Source of the DNA: Paragonimus westermani
Taxonomy: Eukaryota; Platyhelminthes; Trematoda; Plagiorchiida; Troglotrematidae
Reading direction: 5' to 3'
Length of the DNA stretch: 64,000 nucleotides
NCBI GenBank assembly: GCA_008508345.1
Contig: QNGE01003677.1
Span: 1-64,000, forward strand
Both the position numbers and the translations under genes were made by a program. How positions within the stretch are numbered: position 1 is the first letter of the stretch; the number at the start of each line of letters is the position of its first letter. Shown one piece after another: positions 41,501 to 56,500 of the stretch. The notes beneath the pieces were generated by a model. The model saw only the letters and a program-made list of their open reading frames with translations. It did no database searches and was not told the DNA's origin.

Positions 41501-44500
41501 ACTGACATTCTAGGCACACGAAGCGCTTCAGTATTCGGCTTAATAAGTTGCATGCGCGTGAGTGCCTAGTTAGTTTTCTGATGAGTTAACGTGAAAAATG
41601 TACCCTTGGATAACTAATCAATCCGGGACGATCGATGAGTGCGAAATTATGCAGTAGAAAACACATCTAACCGGAAACAGATGTATCACAGAGACCATAG
41701 TAAAGTGAACGACTAACTGTTTTCTCACGGTTATTTGCAGTGAAGCTTCGAAATAACGCCGCATAAACGGAACCGACAGTTTACACAGGAGAGAGTATTA
41801 ATCACATAATTGGCTTCAGAGAATGACTCAAAAATGCTTGATAATTTCAGTCATCTAAAAGGAATGACACACGTCCATAGAAAGAACGTTGCCGTTGTCA
41901 AACGTGGTTCACTTCAATTCACTGAGCTTCGATACAAAACATAAAACACGTTAGAAAAATTAAAAGGCAGAACGAGCTTCTATCACGATTGATAAAGCCA
42001 GAAAGATTTGGGTCAGTAAACTTCTGACAAATATCACATAGCTGTAAAGTCATTTTGGGTTCATAGTAAAAGCCTGTGATCAATGACTAGTAAAGTCGTA
42101 CTAATGTGACAACAAGGAACTTCCAGTCGAATTAGGCTTACCTAGGTTTTCTTAAATAAAATCAATATCTTTGAGAAGAAACGCCACCGTTCAAAAACAC
42201 CGTTACAGCACACGAAAGTTCTTATTCTTAAAACCAAAAACTACGTGTTTTTTAGGGAATGGAATAGGTCAGGTCTAAACCCAGCTTAATTATGAGTTTA
42301 GTTCAGAACGAATCACTGAAGCAAACAGATCTGTTCGCTAACAGTTTTCATACACCAACGTCTAACACATGATCACCTAGATATGTAGACGATGCTCTCC
42401 GAGTAACACCCATTGAAGATGCGAGATAACTGGTATTATGGTGAACACCTCAGACTGCTGACACAAGTGGTGAAGATGCGATATAAACTGAGACTATTTC
42501 AAACAGTAACCAACCAAACAACGTTCACTTATTCCCCTTTTTCCTTCCCATATTGCCCCATTTAATAATGTCTTTAGCCCAGAATATAAAGTATCTATAA
42601 TGTTTTTTTGCTAGTACAAAGTTTCCGGATTCGACTCATCGTTATGTTGTCAATGTAAGACTTGGACAGTCTGAACATATTCAGGCTTGACTGTAGTGAC
42701 GTTGCTGTACGTCAGCAATTAGCGCTGAGAAGTCCTCATGACGTCTATTTTTTTATGCAAACAAGCATATTATTTACCTAAACATTATACACTTAATTGT
42801 GCACCCTAAGGTTACTCGATACAATGTCTTATTTAAGAGGATTTGTGATTAAATAGAATACTCGCAACACTCTTGATAAGACAGTAGTATCGACAATGTT
42901 GACGGCTCTGGCGATGAGCTGTTCACCTTCTCTTATTCACCCCGATCAGGTGTGATGACGGAAGTTGTATTTTTCAGTAAACAAATAGTTTACCTTCCTC
43001 GGAGAATGTTTCTTGTTCAAAGTGTATTGTAAAACATTTTAAAACTACAAGCAAGCGATCGTTTTCTATCCATCGAACCATTCGATTTTATTCGTTTTCT
43101 CTCAGCTACTACACGGCTGCCAGTGAAAACGTGCACGAAATCAATACCGTTTGTAAAATTCTGGCTTTATCTGTAAGTAGTTTAAGTCACCAAATTATTT
43201 ATTATGAGCTGGGGAAATAATTTTTCTGCTTGATACTCCTAGCGGCGTCAACAGTTTATCAAAGTGATGCACGTAACCATGGCTACCGGTTAGCAACTAA
43301 AGTAGGTTCCCAATACCCTGCAGATGAAAAATCAATGTGATTCAGCATACGCGAGACCGTAAGTTATGTAAGTGGATAGTGAAAGCAAATGATTAGACTT
43401 TCATCTCCGGTACTGGCCGTAGGCCCAAACATTTGAGCCCTCAACAATAAACTTATGAGCAAACACAATTCCCTCATCACAGTGAGGTCACAACAGTTGA
43501 AGCGTAGTATGAGAGCAGAGAGTTTTCACCGTAATCCGGCAGTTATGCGAGAAAACATTTGTTTGTAACGGTACAACTCGGATCTCTCCCCAAACGAGAA
43601 TGAAACCGGTTGAGGGGAACCGGCGGTTAACATGGAACTTTATGGAACATTCCATGATGATTTTTAGAAAGTGGGTTCATCCGTCTGGCTTTCTAATGTA
43701 GGCCTTTCACCATGCGTGCTATTTGCTGCAGGACTGCATCGGTCTGCCTATTGTCTTCGACTCACTTTGGGTTGACAGATAGCACAACTGTTGTATACTT
43801 TCCTTTGCCGGTAGTAGGATAACTCATTTTCTGCTCTTCACTGTTGTTCGTTAGGTTGCATTCAGCTTAGCTTTTCAAACAAACACAATGAACTGACAGT
43901 GTTGTGTTTTGTGCAGTTAACTTCGGTTTCGATTATTGACTCTGGTTGATAGGAGCCGAACATCGCTCTTAACTGATTGTAACATGCGCATCTCTGTAAA
44001 TATTTTAGCCAGCTCTTCTCAAGAAAGGCAATATAATGGAGTATCGCTGTTGGTAGAGTTCGTTCGTATTCCATATCCTTACAACGACCGGTATTCAAAG
44101 AGTGATCAGAATAGCTGTCTCATTAACGCATGGCGAGATTTTAAATCCTACTGTGGCAGGGATATGCACTACCGAAGAGCTCCAACAAGAGCACAACCCA
44201 AGCAAAGAGCTTTCTCTTGGAAATAGCTGACTGGAATGTCTACGGGAGCTTCACATTTGCTTGCGCACACCGGCTAAAGAATTTAAGCCGGATATCTGCA
44301 TAGAAATTTGCACCTCTATAACTCAAAGTTGTTAACGACTAGGAAACATGTCACTTAGGCAATGCAGGATTCAAGGTGACAAACGCAGTTTCATTAACTA
44401 TGGTCTATTTTTACTGGGAGTTTAATCGGCGACGAATCTTGTAGAATCGAGCGCGAAAGCGTGGGGGTTCTTGGTGTGGAATGCTGAAAGCTCACATTTA

Positions 44501-47500
44501 ACTATAGGATTCACGTTTAGACACTACTTCTCGTCCAACGACTGAGCCGACCGTTCAAATGGGACAATTAAGTCAATGATGTAGGGATCAACCTACGCAC
44601 TCTTTATAACCACAAGAACCAGAATTTAATTCTTAGTCCGAAAAAAGATATGATTTATTGATGAGTGTTCATCAACAAGAAGAACTTGCCTGCGAAGTGA
44701 GACATTTGAAAAACTCATTCGAATGCGAGCGAACAGCATTCCAGTTGTAACAACCAAGGACGCTCTAGATACTCTTCTATAGTGTTCTTTGGCTCCGCTA
44801 GAAGGAAATTTAACTCCTAATTTCTAATGACAATAATCTGCAGCACACACAACCTAACAGTGGTCGCATTTTCTTAACACTATACTCTGTTTAATTATGG
44901 AACGGCCAAAAGTCGACAACTGACAAAATAGTTTTACCAGCTGTATCTACTTAGTAAGTATTGAATAGGTTGGTTCACATTCTGTTCTACAGATGCACAT
45001 CGAAGATAATATGGTAACCGGGACATATAGTCCAGTTATGAAATCTGTACACTCCTGAAGTGTGGTTCTTAGTTTGCTCGGTAAAGCACGCTTTGTATAG
45101 ATGCACGTTGGTCTCGCTGCTGGTTTGAGTTCATCTCTAGTTCAGCTGAGCAATTTGCAAATAAAAACCACAATACCGGAGGTGGTAGTCGTAGAAAAAC
45201 TATTGCATGAAGTATGACTATACTCTGACGGCGGAACTCGCTTGCTTCTGTCTGATCGATCGTGCCACATAAAAATAGTTCCATTTGTAATCACATTCAG
45301 CTGTGCTATAGGTTTTCAAAGTTAGAATAATTAATAATACATGGGGAGAAAATTCAACTAAAATTCGCTGAAAACTTCGGATTAAAAATTCTTATCAGAC
45401 TGAGGAATCAGAAATCAGGTTTGTGGAATCGAAGGTTGGACCAAAAGATAAGTAGGTGTATTTGTGCGGATAAACAAAATAGAATAATCCGTAAGGTTAC
45501 ACAATGCGGGCTTTGTCAACAAGTTTCAGGCACTCTGAAACAAGTTTCAATTCCATTTTCGTCCCGGCAGATACCTTCCTTGTGTCGTGTGCATTGTGCA
45601 GGTGCGAATGCAGTTACCACATGCCTCATCATTTGTGCTCTCTACAATCTTGTTCCGTTGTGTGGTTGTGTGCATATCAATCGAAACCAGAGCAAACCGG
45701 TACACTAACAGTGAAATTCTCACAAATGTACACACGTATAAGCACGGCTCGAATAAACTATGTAATTATGAAGGCATAGCTGAAAAGGAGTTTGCCTAAT
45801 TATAGATTTGACCAATGTGACTATTCTGTTCAGGTTGTTCAAAGGAAAGCTTACATCCAGTAGGACACTGTTCCTGACCGTACAGTAAAGTTAAGCAAAT
45901 GATATTGCTGACTGTTAAAGAACTCATCAGAATTGCACAAATGTGTTTATTAAATGGCAATTCATCAAATCGAAATCAATACTGTTGTTCTGTGACCTCC
46001 TTTCTAACTGTTGCCCGAGTACCATTTTTTGTGTAGCTCGGTTTAGTCTACCTCACAAATTAATTTCCATATTAACGGAACGTCCGGCAACTTGGTGGTG
46101 AGACATAGCCAAGCTAACCAAAGCATACTGAGACTTAGAGCCAATGATATAGAAATGTGGGTTAAATGTACACAATTTTCTTAGCGTGTACACAGAGAAG
46201 TTGAAATGTTTGAACCTCAAACCTGTCTGATAATCATTTTCGATGCATTTGGATTCAGACATATATGTAACATGTATCCGCTTGCATCTCTTATTCATGG
46301 GTACATACGACCAGCATCCATTAACTGTTTCCACAACGACTCACAATGCTTGAATAGTATGTGCTTCAGTACTAAACCGTCCAACGTAATTTAGTACCCG
46401 CCAATGAAAATACAGAAAACTAGTACTCATTTCATTTGTACAAAACTACAAATCTACTTTTGGCAAACATGAACCAAAAAATGAAGCTTGTTTTAATGTT
46501 TCATGGTGCTGGCCCCCAAAATTTACACGCTATGACCAGTTTCGTTCTATTTTTAGACTCACTAGGTAGAGGAGTATTTAACCACTCGCGCTACGCATCG
46601 AAGCTCTTATTCACGCCGAGTGATTAGTAATGTTTAATCCCAGGAGTTTCCATCTCGTGATCATTTGTATCTTATTTCGGTTCATAGAAAACCGTAGAAT
46701 AAAACTACGACCTCAGACTCAACGGACATCCAAGACTGTTATATTTTGAGGTTATAAGGTTTTACCTGTGCCGCGTGGTCGTTTACAGTTATTGAATGAC
46801 ATTTACGGAATCATCATTAGAACAAGAAGTTCACTTTAGCATGTCAGCTGAACCAAGTGGTTGATGTGGTGGTAGGTGACACGTAAGGTTGGCTCAAGCA
46901 AAAATGAATTCCATTCAATCACCGAATGGTGCATACGTAAGATAGCCAAGCAGGACGTGAGATAACGATTAGTGTAGGTGAGCTCAAGAGGGACCAAAGT
47001 ATCAGCAAACAGAAAACTTGACACAGCCCATCGGTTAAATAGTACTACTGGTGGATTCCAACCACGAGCTAGCCTGACAATATTTAATGACCGTAAACAT
47101 ATAATGAAGCATCGAGCAACCTATGATTCGGACCGTTTCCTTTAATCCACGTATACCTGTTGTAGAATCGTCTTTTAATTAGAGCCATTACTTTGGTTAA
47201 TCTCAATAGGAAGACAAATAAAAGTTGCTACCGATGTGTTTTAACATTTTGGAGATTATTTGTAATGAAAATGAGTAAAGAGTGCGGTTTGACACCGGCG
47301 GACATGTTATGCAATGCCACTTGGTGGTGGATACTACTGAAATGCTGCCAACCTTCTACTTTCTTGATCATTCTTTATCGTTTCCTTGCATTACAGTTGT
47401 TATCGTGAACCAGGTGAGAAACACAGAATTTCGAATGAACACACACCAAGCTAAGATTAAAGGTTGATGACAGTATACGCGCGGATCATAGGTACATCAA

Positions 47501-50500
47501 TAAAAGGCATATCAATAAAAGACTTAGCCACATGATGATAGACCAAGCTGTAACAAAGGCTTTCCCTGTGCTTTAGCATCCGTCTGTCGATTGGACAGGT
47601 TCGATGTAAATATATGAACTACATAGTCAGTGAGCTTCATCCGTGTGTACTAGAAGGAAAATTTAGTATTTCTGTATGTGACAGTATGCTAGACGTATGT
47701 CGTTTCTATTCCAAACTGATCAGTCAGAGGGTATATAACTTCAACTTGTTCACTTTTCGGCTTGCTCAAATGCACGAAGAAATTACCCATCACAAATCAA
47801 CATGTTTACGGTTTAGGAGGATTTGTAGTCGGCTTTTGACATCTCAAGTAGGGTGTGACATAAGAGTCCGGTGAAATACAGATACATGAAAATATACCAG
47901 TGTCCCTAGAAGTAAGTGAAAGTTCATTCCACTGATTGTCCTGAAAGACGCGGATGACACTGTTCTCGTTTATAGTGTTTCGATGGCAGTCTGAAGAATC
48001 ATTAACAGATGACAGGCCCCATTGCGTCAGTGTGACGTGACATTCATCATCTCCGGTTGCGGGTGTTGTGAGGCATGGAAAGGAGTTATAGTCGCTGGCT
48101 GAGTTGTTCCTAACTTCCCTTCATTCTCTCAAATAATCGTGAGTTTGAGTTGCGTGAAAATACCCGGTTTAGACATCAGGAGAAACGTGTAGCGAACAAG
48201 CTTGTTTTCGTGAGTTTAGCCAACATAAAGTGCATGCTTTTCAAATTAGACTATGACTTTCGTATCCAAATAGATTTTTGATTGAAAGCCTGAAGAAAAA
48301 AAGTTAGACGTGAATTTTGATCATATCAGGGTGATTTTGATGATGCATACTGTTACGACCAAGTTTCAAGTTCTGGCATAAGTTGTGAAACAAGCACGTT
48401 GACTTCAAATTAGACACAACCAACTGGTCACATCGGAACGTTCAGGCGCAATTAGTAGTGAACAGATCTCAAAATGACATATCACCTCTACATAGACAAT
48501 AGTCGTCTTGTTAACTCCAGTCCGTAACATCCTGGACAATTCTGTCTAAACGTGACGCAATAGGGCTGCCCTGTGTAAACGTAGACCACAATTCAAGGAT
48601 AACCGTCATTCATGTTTGTTTCGCTTGCTATGTTGCTTACCACTATCAGTTATGTTATGCTGAACAGACGTTTTGCAACGTGAAGAAAAACCTGATAAAA
48701 CGTTTCATAATGCGAAAATTTTGTATGCGCATCGATCATAAGCAGAAGCGGACTGACATTTGGTTGTCTTAATGAAATCTTCAAAATGAATCTGCTAAAA
48801 CTTATATATACATATAGCAAACAGAATCTGTTATACTGAGACAGGCTGACTAAGGCTTGGCTGTTTGAATAAGCCTATTTAATATGATAACATGAGAGGC
48901 GTGGAGCTGTTTCATTTGTACGAAACTGCAAGTTGTAATGTTTGAGAACCAACACTGATTGTGTTCACTCCTCACAGGTAGCTACGGTTGGGAGCTGGTA
49001 AGCACTCAGTCGTGCGGCATCAATTGTAAAGTGCCGAAACGGAGGGACTGTGAATAGCATTAATCACTTCCTCTTCCACATGTGCAAAATCGAGACAAAG
49101 TTACAAGGTTGACTGACATTTTGTTAGACCGCACCGCATGTCGATCGACACACATAGTTTGGAGCGTTTTTCAAATCCGGGCATGCATGTGTGCTGAGGG
49201 TATGCAAACAATATCTTGGCTACCTGTGTTGAGTCGGGCCTTTTGTGTACACAATCCACCCTCGATTGTGCACGGACTTATAAAAACTTGCAGTTACGTG
49301 CGCGTATGCGCATGAGACGAGCATCATCGGTATGTATGTCGTCTCAGTATGACTAGCTTTAATCGATCGGCTTCAAGTTGGAATGCGTGTGTCTGTGTGA
49401 TGAGCTGGTCCAAGACGAACAAATCTAGTGGCTTTCAATTAGAAGGCCTTCCCGTTAACCGTAACCGGTCCAAATGACGTGGAAACAAACTTGTTTAGAT
49501 GGAGACAAACTGATCAGCATTCTTACTCAGTTTATTTGGTAGATTACTGGCTAGAATTAAGGGCAACATATTATGCGAGTTCACTGTAAGGCAGAGTTTG
49601 TAGACCTAGTTGCCAGTTCTGGAAAAGCACAAATGAATATCCAAATTACGTAATAATTATTCTGTATTGTGGTAAACCAATTCGCTTTGACATGACTGAT
49701 TGTTTATGCACGGAAGAAGGGATGAAAAGCACGTTTTCTCATTTTGGAAACCAAATGTACCCACTTCAGTCTCACTCAAATTTATCAACGTTTCACCTTC
49801 TATAGTAACCCTTCGCGGTTAAACTATATCAAAGCTACACAGGTAGAAGTTCGACTTATATCATCCTCTGTCCACAGGTTAATGAGATCGGGTAAACAGT
49901 TTGGACTTCATACAACTGTTTCTTGTCCGCTACGTGTTGACGTTTAAATATTGTGTTCACTGAACTCAAGCTTAAACACAAGTTTTTGGTCCACGTAGCT
50001 GAGCACTGCTACATCACATAAGTATTGTGTAAATTTTACAAATATCGAATACTTTAACTCTCCTGATAAATGTGCACATGGAATGCTAGCCTATTTTGTG
50101 CCAGTTACTTGTCATATTTGTGTCCTGGCAACACTTGAGAGCTACCTGAGTCTGTCTTTGTCAGCAGTTGAACACGAGCGATAATTTGCCACCTTATCAG
50201 CTCACTTGTCCTTCCTATAACACTGGCAATCTACGATCAGGAAGAACAGTTAGTTAGTGACTACATCTGTATAACTTTGTAATTATGGTGCGCGATTCAT
50301 TTATAAGGTTATCTGTTCGTTTGCCTAAATTAATTTTCAACTCGAATTTTTTGCGAACCCATGTAAAAACAAGGACCGTAACGGTTGATGAAATTGCTTT
50401 TATAATTTCGGTGAAAGTGAACCAAGAATAATCACAAAAGGGAAAATAGGATAAAAAATATTTACAAGCCCTTCGGTGTTGCCAGCTTTGACCATGTTTA

Positions 50501-53500
50501 ACCTTGGGATCTCGTTCTGCTGCTCGGTGAGTGATATTAACTACTCGATAAATATGAATGGAATGTAGACCGCGGTTTCTATTTAGCGCACATTTGGCCT
50601 TATGTTGTTCGGATGTGTGGTGAAAATTTCGTACTCTTAACATCTTAATCTCACTTTTACATATTATGGTTTTGTGTTCGAAAATGCTGAGAAATATTTT
50701 GACTGCTCACTATGAAGCTCACACCGAAGCCTATAGAATGAATTCGCAGGGAAAACAGATTAAAACGAACAGAATATGCATCGAAATGAGTAGCTAAAAT
50801 ATCCATAATTTCAAAAGTGGCAGACTACTGATAGTGGAGAGAGAAGATAACTAGATTTTGAAAAAAGGTCCGTATTGTCCTAAAAAAACGCACATATAAG
50901 AATAATTCTTTTGAATTTTGGTTCTCAACGCTGCTTCTCAGAGTGATTCCTCAGTTGTATTTGCTTCTGGTCTCACGATTATTGTGGATTGAATTTGAAT
51001 TTAATTGAAATAACAACTTTTGCGATGTCACACATCTATGCAAAAAAACGCACTTTGTAAGTTAAAAACTGGCTAAATTAACGAATTCATTGACTTACGA
51101 AATCCAATCTATTAATCTCTCATCAATTCATAACTAAGTCGATCTATTTCTTGAGTAACATCATTTTAATTTCATTAGTAAACAAGATTTGGTGTGTTTA
51201 CAAATATACCCACTAATTACGACACTAATGTCCCATGATTTACCGATTACTACCCATTAAATGCTCATTTGACGCTGTGTTAAATGACCAACTGGAATCT
51301 AATATCAATTCTTTTGTTCACTATTGAACAAAAAAATGAACGCTAGCAATCAATATCGCTCATCCAGTGCAGACTAGTAGTAGCACTGGCGTGTTGCTTG
51401 TTATTCGATTTTTACATACAATTATTAGAAATAACCAGTGTAACCTGCAGTCGCTACGGTCTGCTATGCAGTTTTGAACAGTTAAACCACCCTGGTTGAA
51501 CATCGCTTATCTATCCGGATGCTACTGTTCACCATTCGTCCACCCGATTCAACACAAACAAAACAATTCATAATCAACTGGAATGTGAGATAAAGAGTTG
51601 AGATTTACTCTCACGAAATTATACGGGACAATACGCGGGTATAAATCTCAAGGTAAGTGATACAAGGTAGACGTGCATCCTGTCACGTTGCTAGCGTCAG
51701 TGATTCAGTCCATGAATTGGCTGTTGCCGGAATGAACTAGCGGGTGATTGCTGGTCCTACCAGAAATAGTCCAATATGATCCAGTCAGAATGACAGAACA
51801 TTTAAGGATGAGAATGTTCTAGTCAGCGGACGCTTATTTGAGTGGATGTTCAATTTATTTGACACTGGTGATTTCTCAGTCACGTGAGCTGAATCCCTAG
51901 GATCATGCTTCTGCTCATTTTCTGTGACTGGTTGTGTGGACTATGGAACCACGGGCGCTTTTACAGATGAGGTCAGTGGTGATGGCGGCATGACCGTAGA
52001 TAATACATAAACATGTTACGAAACTCATCAACAGCCTGCAAAGAATATTAGGCTAGGCACTTTGTATTAACGGTGGAGTGCTGTCTTTTGCAGACCAAAT
52101 CTACAATTATTGCGTCATTCCTAGTTAATTCAACAGTATACAGCTTCTGATTATGGGATCAAGTCAGATCGATTCGGGGCTGGAGTGTAATATAATATGG
52201 AAATCAAAAATTCAATGAATCATCATTAATTTCTTAAGGAAACCAAGAAATGGATACTCGGAAGCTAATGCACAATATGGAAACTTATCGGATAAGAATT
52301 CATTGTTCTTCCATGTCCTGTCTTTAATGGCCGAATGTTTCTCAGTCTTTTCGTTCGTTGTTTTCAAAATAGTGTACAATCACTGCACAGATTAACCATA
52401 GAACTTCTGATTGCAATATGAGGATGAAGTAGGCTGCACATTGAAAACTACCCCAGTTTGGCTATAAGTTTTGCAAGAAAATGAGCCTGTCTGCTGACTG
52501 ACTCATGTTTCCTTCAAGATAGAACCCATTAGTAGTGCAAACCCTTGTATGGGTAGGAATTTGCGATCCGGACCTTGTGATTATGAGATGAACGCGTTAA
52601 TAATCCAAATCCTTATTCTACAGTCAATAGGTTTGGCTGCTTCAACCTAACTGAGAACTTCTGATCATGACTCTTGAATTCATTGTGTCGGCCAGCTTGA
52701 TATCCATCTACTGGAAGCCGCTGAAAAAATGCTTCATCGTATTTGCCACATACAAGCATTAGTCCGTATCATATTGACTAGTGTGATGTAACAATAGGCA
52801 TTATCAACTTGCATTCTATGCTGGCTTGGCTTGTTGGCTTGAAATTGAAATCGTCGTAATATTTGGCTATTTACTTAGGATCGGAATTTCCATTGTTTTG
52901 TACTGGTCAAAACTGAATAGGAAGATGGAGAAAATTTGAAGTAGCAGTCGACAAGTTGCTGGTGGAATCAGAGTTGTACGGTTACCTCATCGTAGTCGGT
53001 GAACAGAGTAGGGAATCCAACAGTGTCCGTAAAAAATGACCCATTGTCGAATTACTTAGAAGAAACTATGGACGGAGAGATCGATGGCTTCAGTAAGATC
53101 GACTGCAAAAGTGCTGATAAAACAGTCCAGAGGGAAATAAATAAATGAGACATAAAAGAAACAATGCGTAGCAAGCAACAGCTAAGCAAAGCAATCATGA
53201 TGATGGAACGCAGAACTTGCGTTCAAACTTATTACCCAATGAAGTTCCGGCAACAGCTTCTAGATTGAACAGTCTCGGATACCTAGTGAGTTTTGATTAT
53301 AAGTCAAGTGGCTCACTTAAAATCATAGCCAAAGCACGTTATTTTGACTAAATAGAGCCTGGTTTCAAACCAGTTGGTTTGCTTCTCAGGGATCGCGCAT
53401 ATGAAAGTCACGGTACTTCTGATATGTCGATAGTACGTAGAGAGCGGGCTTAGATTAAGCGACTTGGTAATACGCCATAGTGGACGGAGTGTGGTACCGA

Positions 53501-56500
53501 ACACACTCAGTAATTAACTACAGGTCTAACCAAACGGTAACCGAGACGACAAGAATCATGGTGCTAGTGTCTCATTCATCAGTGATTGCAAAATTAAACC
53601 ACAATCCTAGTTATCTGACCAATATTCACAACCGTCTAACAGTCCAAATCGGTGTAACAACTTTTTCGACGTGTACGTTGGCCAGGCGACTGCGGTTACC
53701 ATGACTTCGTTAGTGATCCATAATTGTGAAAATGTCTAATGTCAGGTTTTTCATTAGCTGTGTTTATTACCAACGCGTGGACAAGTACGATCACCAGTGT
53801 TTTCTTACAAACCTCTCTCCAATGATTATACATGCGACATCTCACTGGCCAAAAGACAGATAAGTTGTAAAAAAAGTCTGTCTGTCCGATTACCGGACCA
53901 CAGCTTGCAACTAGTCCAAACTTCCAATCAGACCTCCTTGGAAGTTTGTTCACAAAATTCACGGACTGCAGATCGGACAATAGGGATTATCACGCAAAAA
54001 ACAACAAAGATATATATATATAGGATTTGATTAGAAAAGTGGATATTGGTTTTGATGGTGAATTCTTTCATCCCATGTGTTCTTTAAAGCTTTGATTCCT
54101 CTTGAAATACTTTTGACTCTTTCACTGGTATGATTGGTCAGAATACTGTTCAACTCTGTTTAAAATACCTACTTTGAGACTACGGGAGTGAGATGGCGGT
54201 AACCCCGGTTTTATTTTACGACTAAGGTAGGTTCAGCAGCTTTCAACGAAAGGTTATCCTACCTAAAGATGCTGATCATATAATGTTGCAAATCTTGTAT
54301 GTTACTTCAAAATATTCGGTATTATTCACGCGACGGGGTCTCGTGTCAACATCCAGCATGAAACAATAGCTCGATATTACAGTCTACATATGTATTCTAA
54401 AATCTAGTGTAATTTATGCTTCGTAGGTCTATGGGCACTTGAATTTGTTGTCACAATTTCAAAGAGCAATCGGTTCTTTCTGTTGGTTGTTGGTCTCGAC
54501 TGCTTGATCCAAAAATCCTCGCGTAACCTTACTGTACGTTTCAAACTATTTGATCCAAATAGATATGACCTTTTTGTTCGACTCCAACGCCTTGGACACT
54601 CATCGTTCAAATCGACAACGCCTTACAGTTCACTTGTTTGTTACAACTGATTCAGTTCTACTAGGATCGATGACCGGTTGTGAAAGTGTACACACTTCCA
54701 ACCAGATTACGTAATTTGACTCTAACCTGGCTAACGGCATAGAACGTGGTAAATATCTCGATGATAAGGTCTGCGTAACCGCATACGTTACCATCTTTCT
54801 AGTGTGTGGTGGGTTGGTACGACAGGAGGCTGACGCTGTAAGACTACTCAGGGCAGTCTCTCCAAGCCTAATGTTTCGTCTGAGAACATATACTATCAGT
54901 TGCTACCTGGACTGTTTGCGTTCTTTTTCGAGTGTTGAGGACACTTGGCTTCAGAAGTAATCTGTTATCTACTCATAACATTACGGCGGCATTGTGCTCT
55001 ACTAGTGATTAGGAATACATGCACCAAGTTTGTATTGAGAGTTCAGATTATTTCGAGAATAACTAAAGGTGACATTATATGGGTTTATAATCCATGTGAC
55101 ACTTAAACCCCCATATAAAAACTCAAACGATGGCGCTTGCTGCTTCAGATAAATACAAGCTCTGTGGAAACGAAATAAAGATTCTGCAAAGTAGTTTGTC
55201 GGTAAAATTCAAGCAAGAAAACAGGCGTGATTAAAAGAAAAACTGAACCGTTCACATCAAAATGCACATTCACTACACAATGTATGCTATAAAATTATCG
55301 TTTGTTAATCCACAATTTACTACATGATCCGTGCCGTGTAAATGTGATTAGCGGTCAGTACAGTGCCTATCTTTACCTTTCGACCTTCTTGTTTCCAATG
55401 AGATCAGTCCATGAATCTCTATCACTGATAGAAATATTTTAAACAGCTCAGAGTTCAAATCAAATCAAATCCAGTGAAACAAAATTCGACGATGATGAAA
55501 ACAAGAAGAAACACAGAGAGGGTGGTCACTTAAAAAGTGATGTTAATCCAAACAAAAGTACCGTCTCATAGACGAGCGCATATCAATCTGGTCTTTCGAT
55601 TTTACAGTCAGTGGAGAACTGTTCAAAAAATGCTATTTAATAAACCAATCACAGATAGACAACTATAGCCATTGTTGAGATGAATTCATGGGTATCTTTT
55701 AGAGAGAGTACGAAACAGCCAAGAGGACCGGAACATAGCTTGGATGTTCATAAACAAAAATGTATTTTATACAAATAGAATGAATGAAGGAACGAGGTGG
55801 TCCGACAAGATTAAGTACATTTTCGCTTTATAACGGTCTAGACGAAACCAGTTTCATTTGTCTGTTGTGCTACATATGCCAGTCAGGTAGCATCTGTGAG
55901 CAATGGGACGTTCAATTGATTACTCAAACGGCGTTCAGTTTTTACCATAAGCAAAATTTTTACACAGTCACTTGTTGTTTGGCAAGTTATTTTTTTATAG
56001 TTTTTTTAGTGCGATAAAAACTACTGTTCTACAGAACGGCGTAGAAACATTGATCAGGGCGCTTGAGATAGGCACTTCTATCATCTAAGCACAATCAGAT
56101 CAATCATAATGAGAACTCGTGAAATGGGTTCAAGATAAGTTGACAAAAGTCAAAATACAACAAAAAACACGATCTACTGTTGGGCGAATTGCGCTGTGTG
56201 TGGGGGTTATGTACGTGTGGTTGTGCACTACTTTCCGCTGACGTTTGACTCTTCTACGTAAAAATCAACAGTACATTGTGCACGTGATGACAGGCAGCGA
56301 AACTCGCCGTCTTTAACATCTGTTCACAAACTCATTTCGAAGAACATCCGTTCTGGATTCTAGATGTTCATAGGACTGAGCTGAACGATAATATTTTGTC
56401 CAAGTTCATGGTGGCTACCCCATAAGTGCTTTCTATTCCTGTTTGGTAGGTAACTGCATTTTTCGTCCATACTCCATTCCAAAGAAAGCTACGGGTTCTG

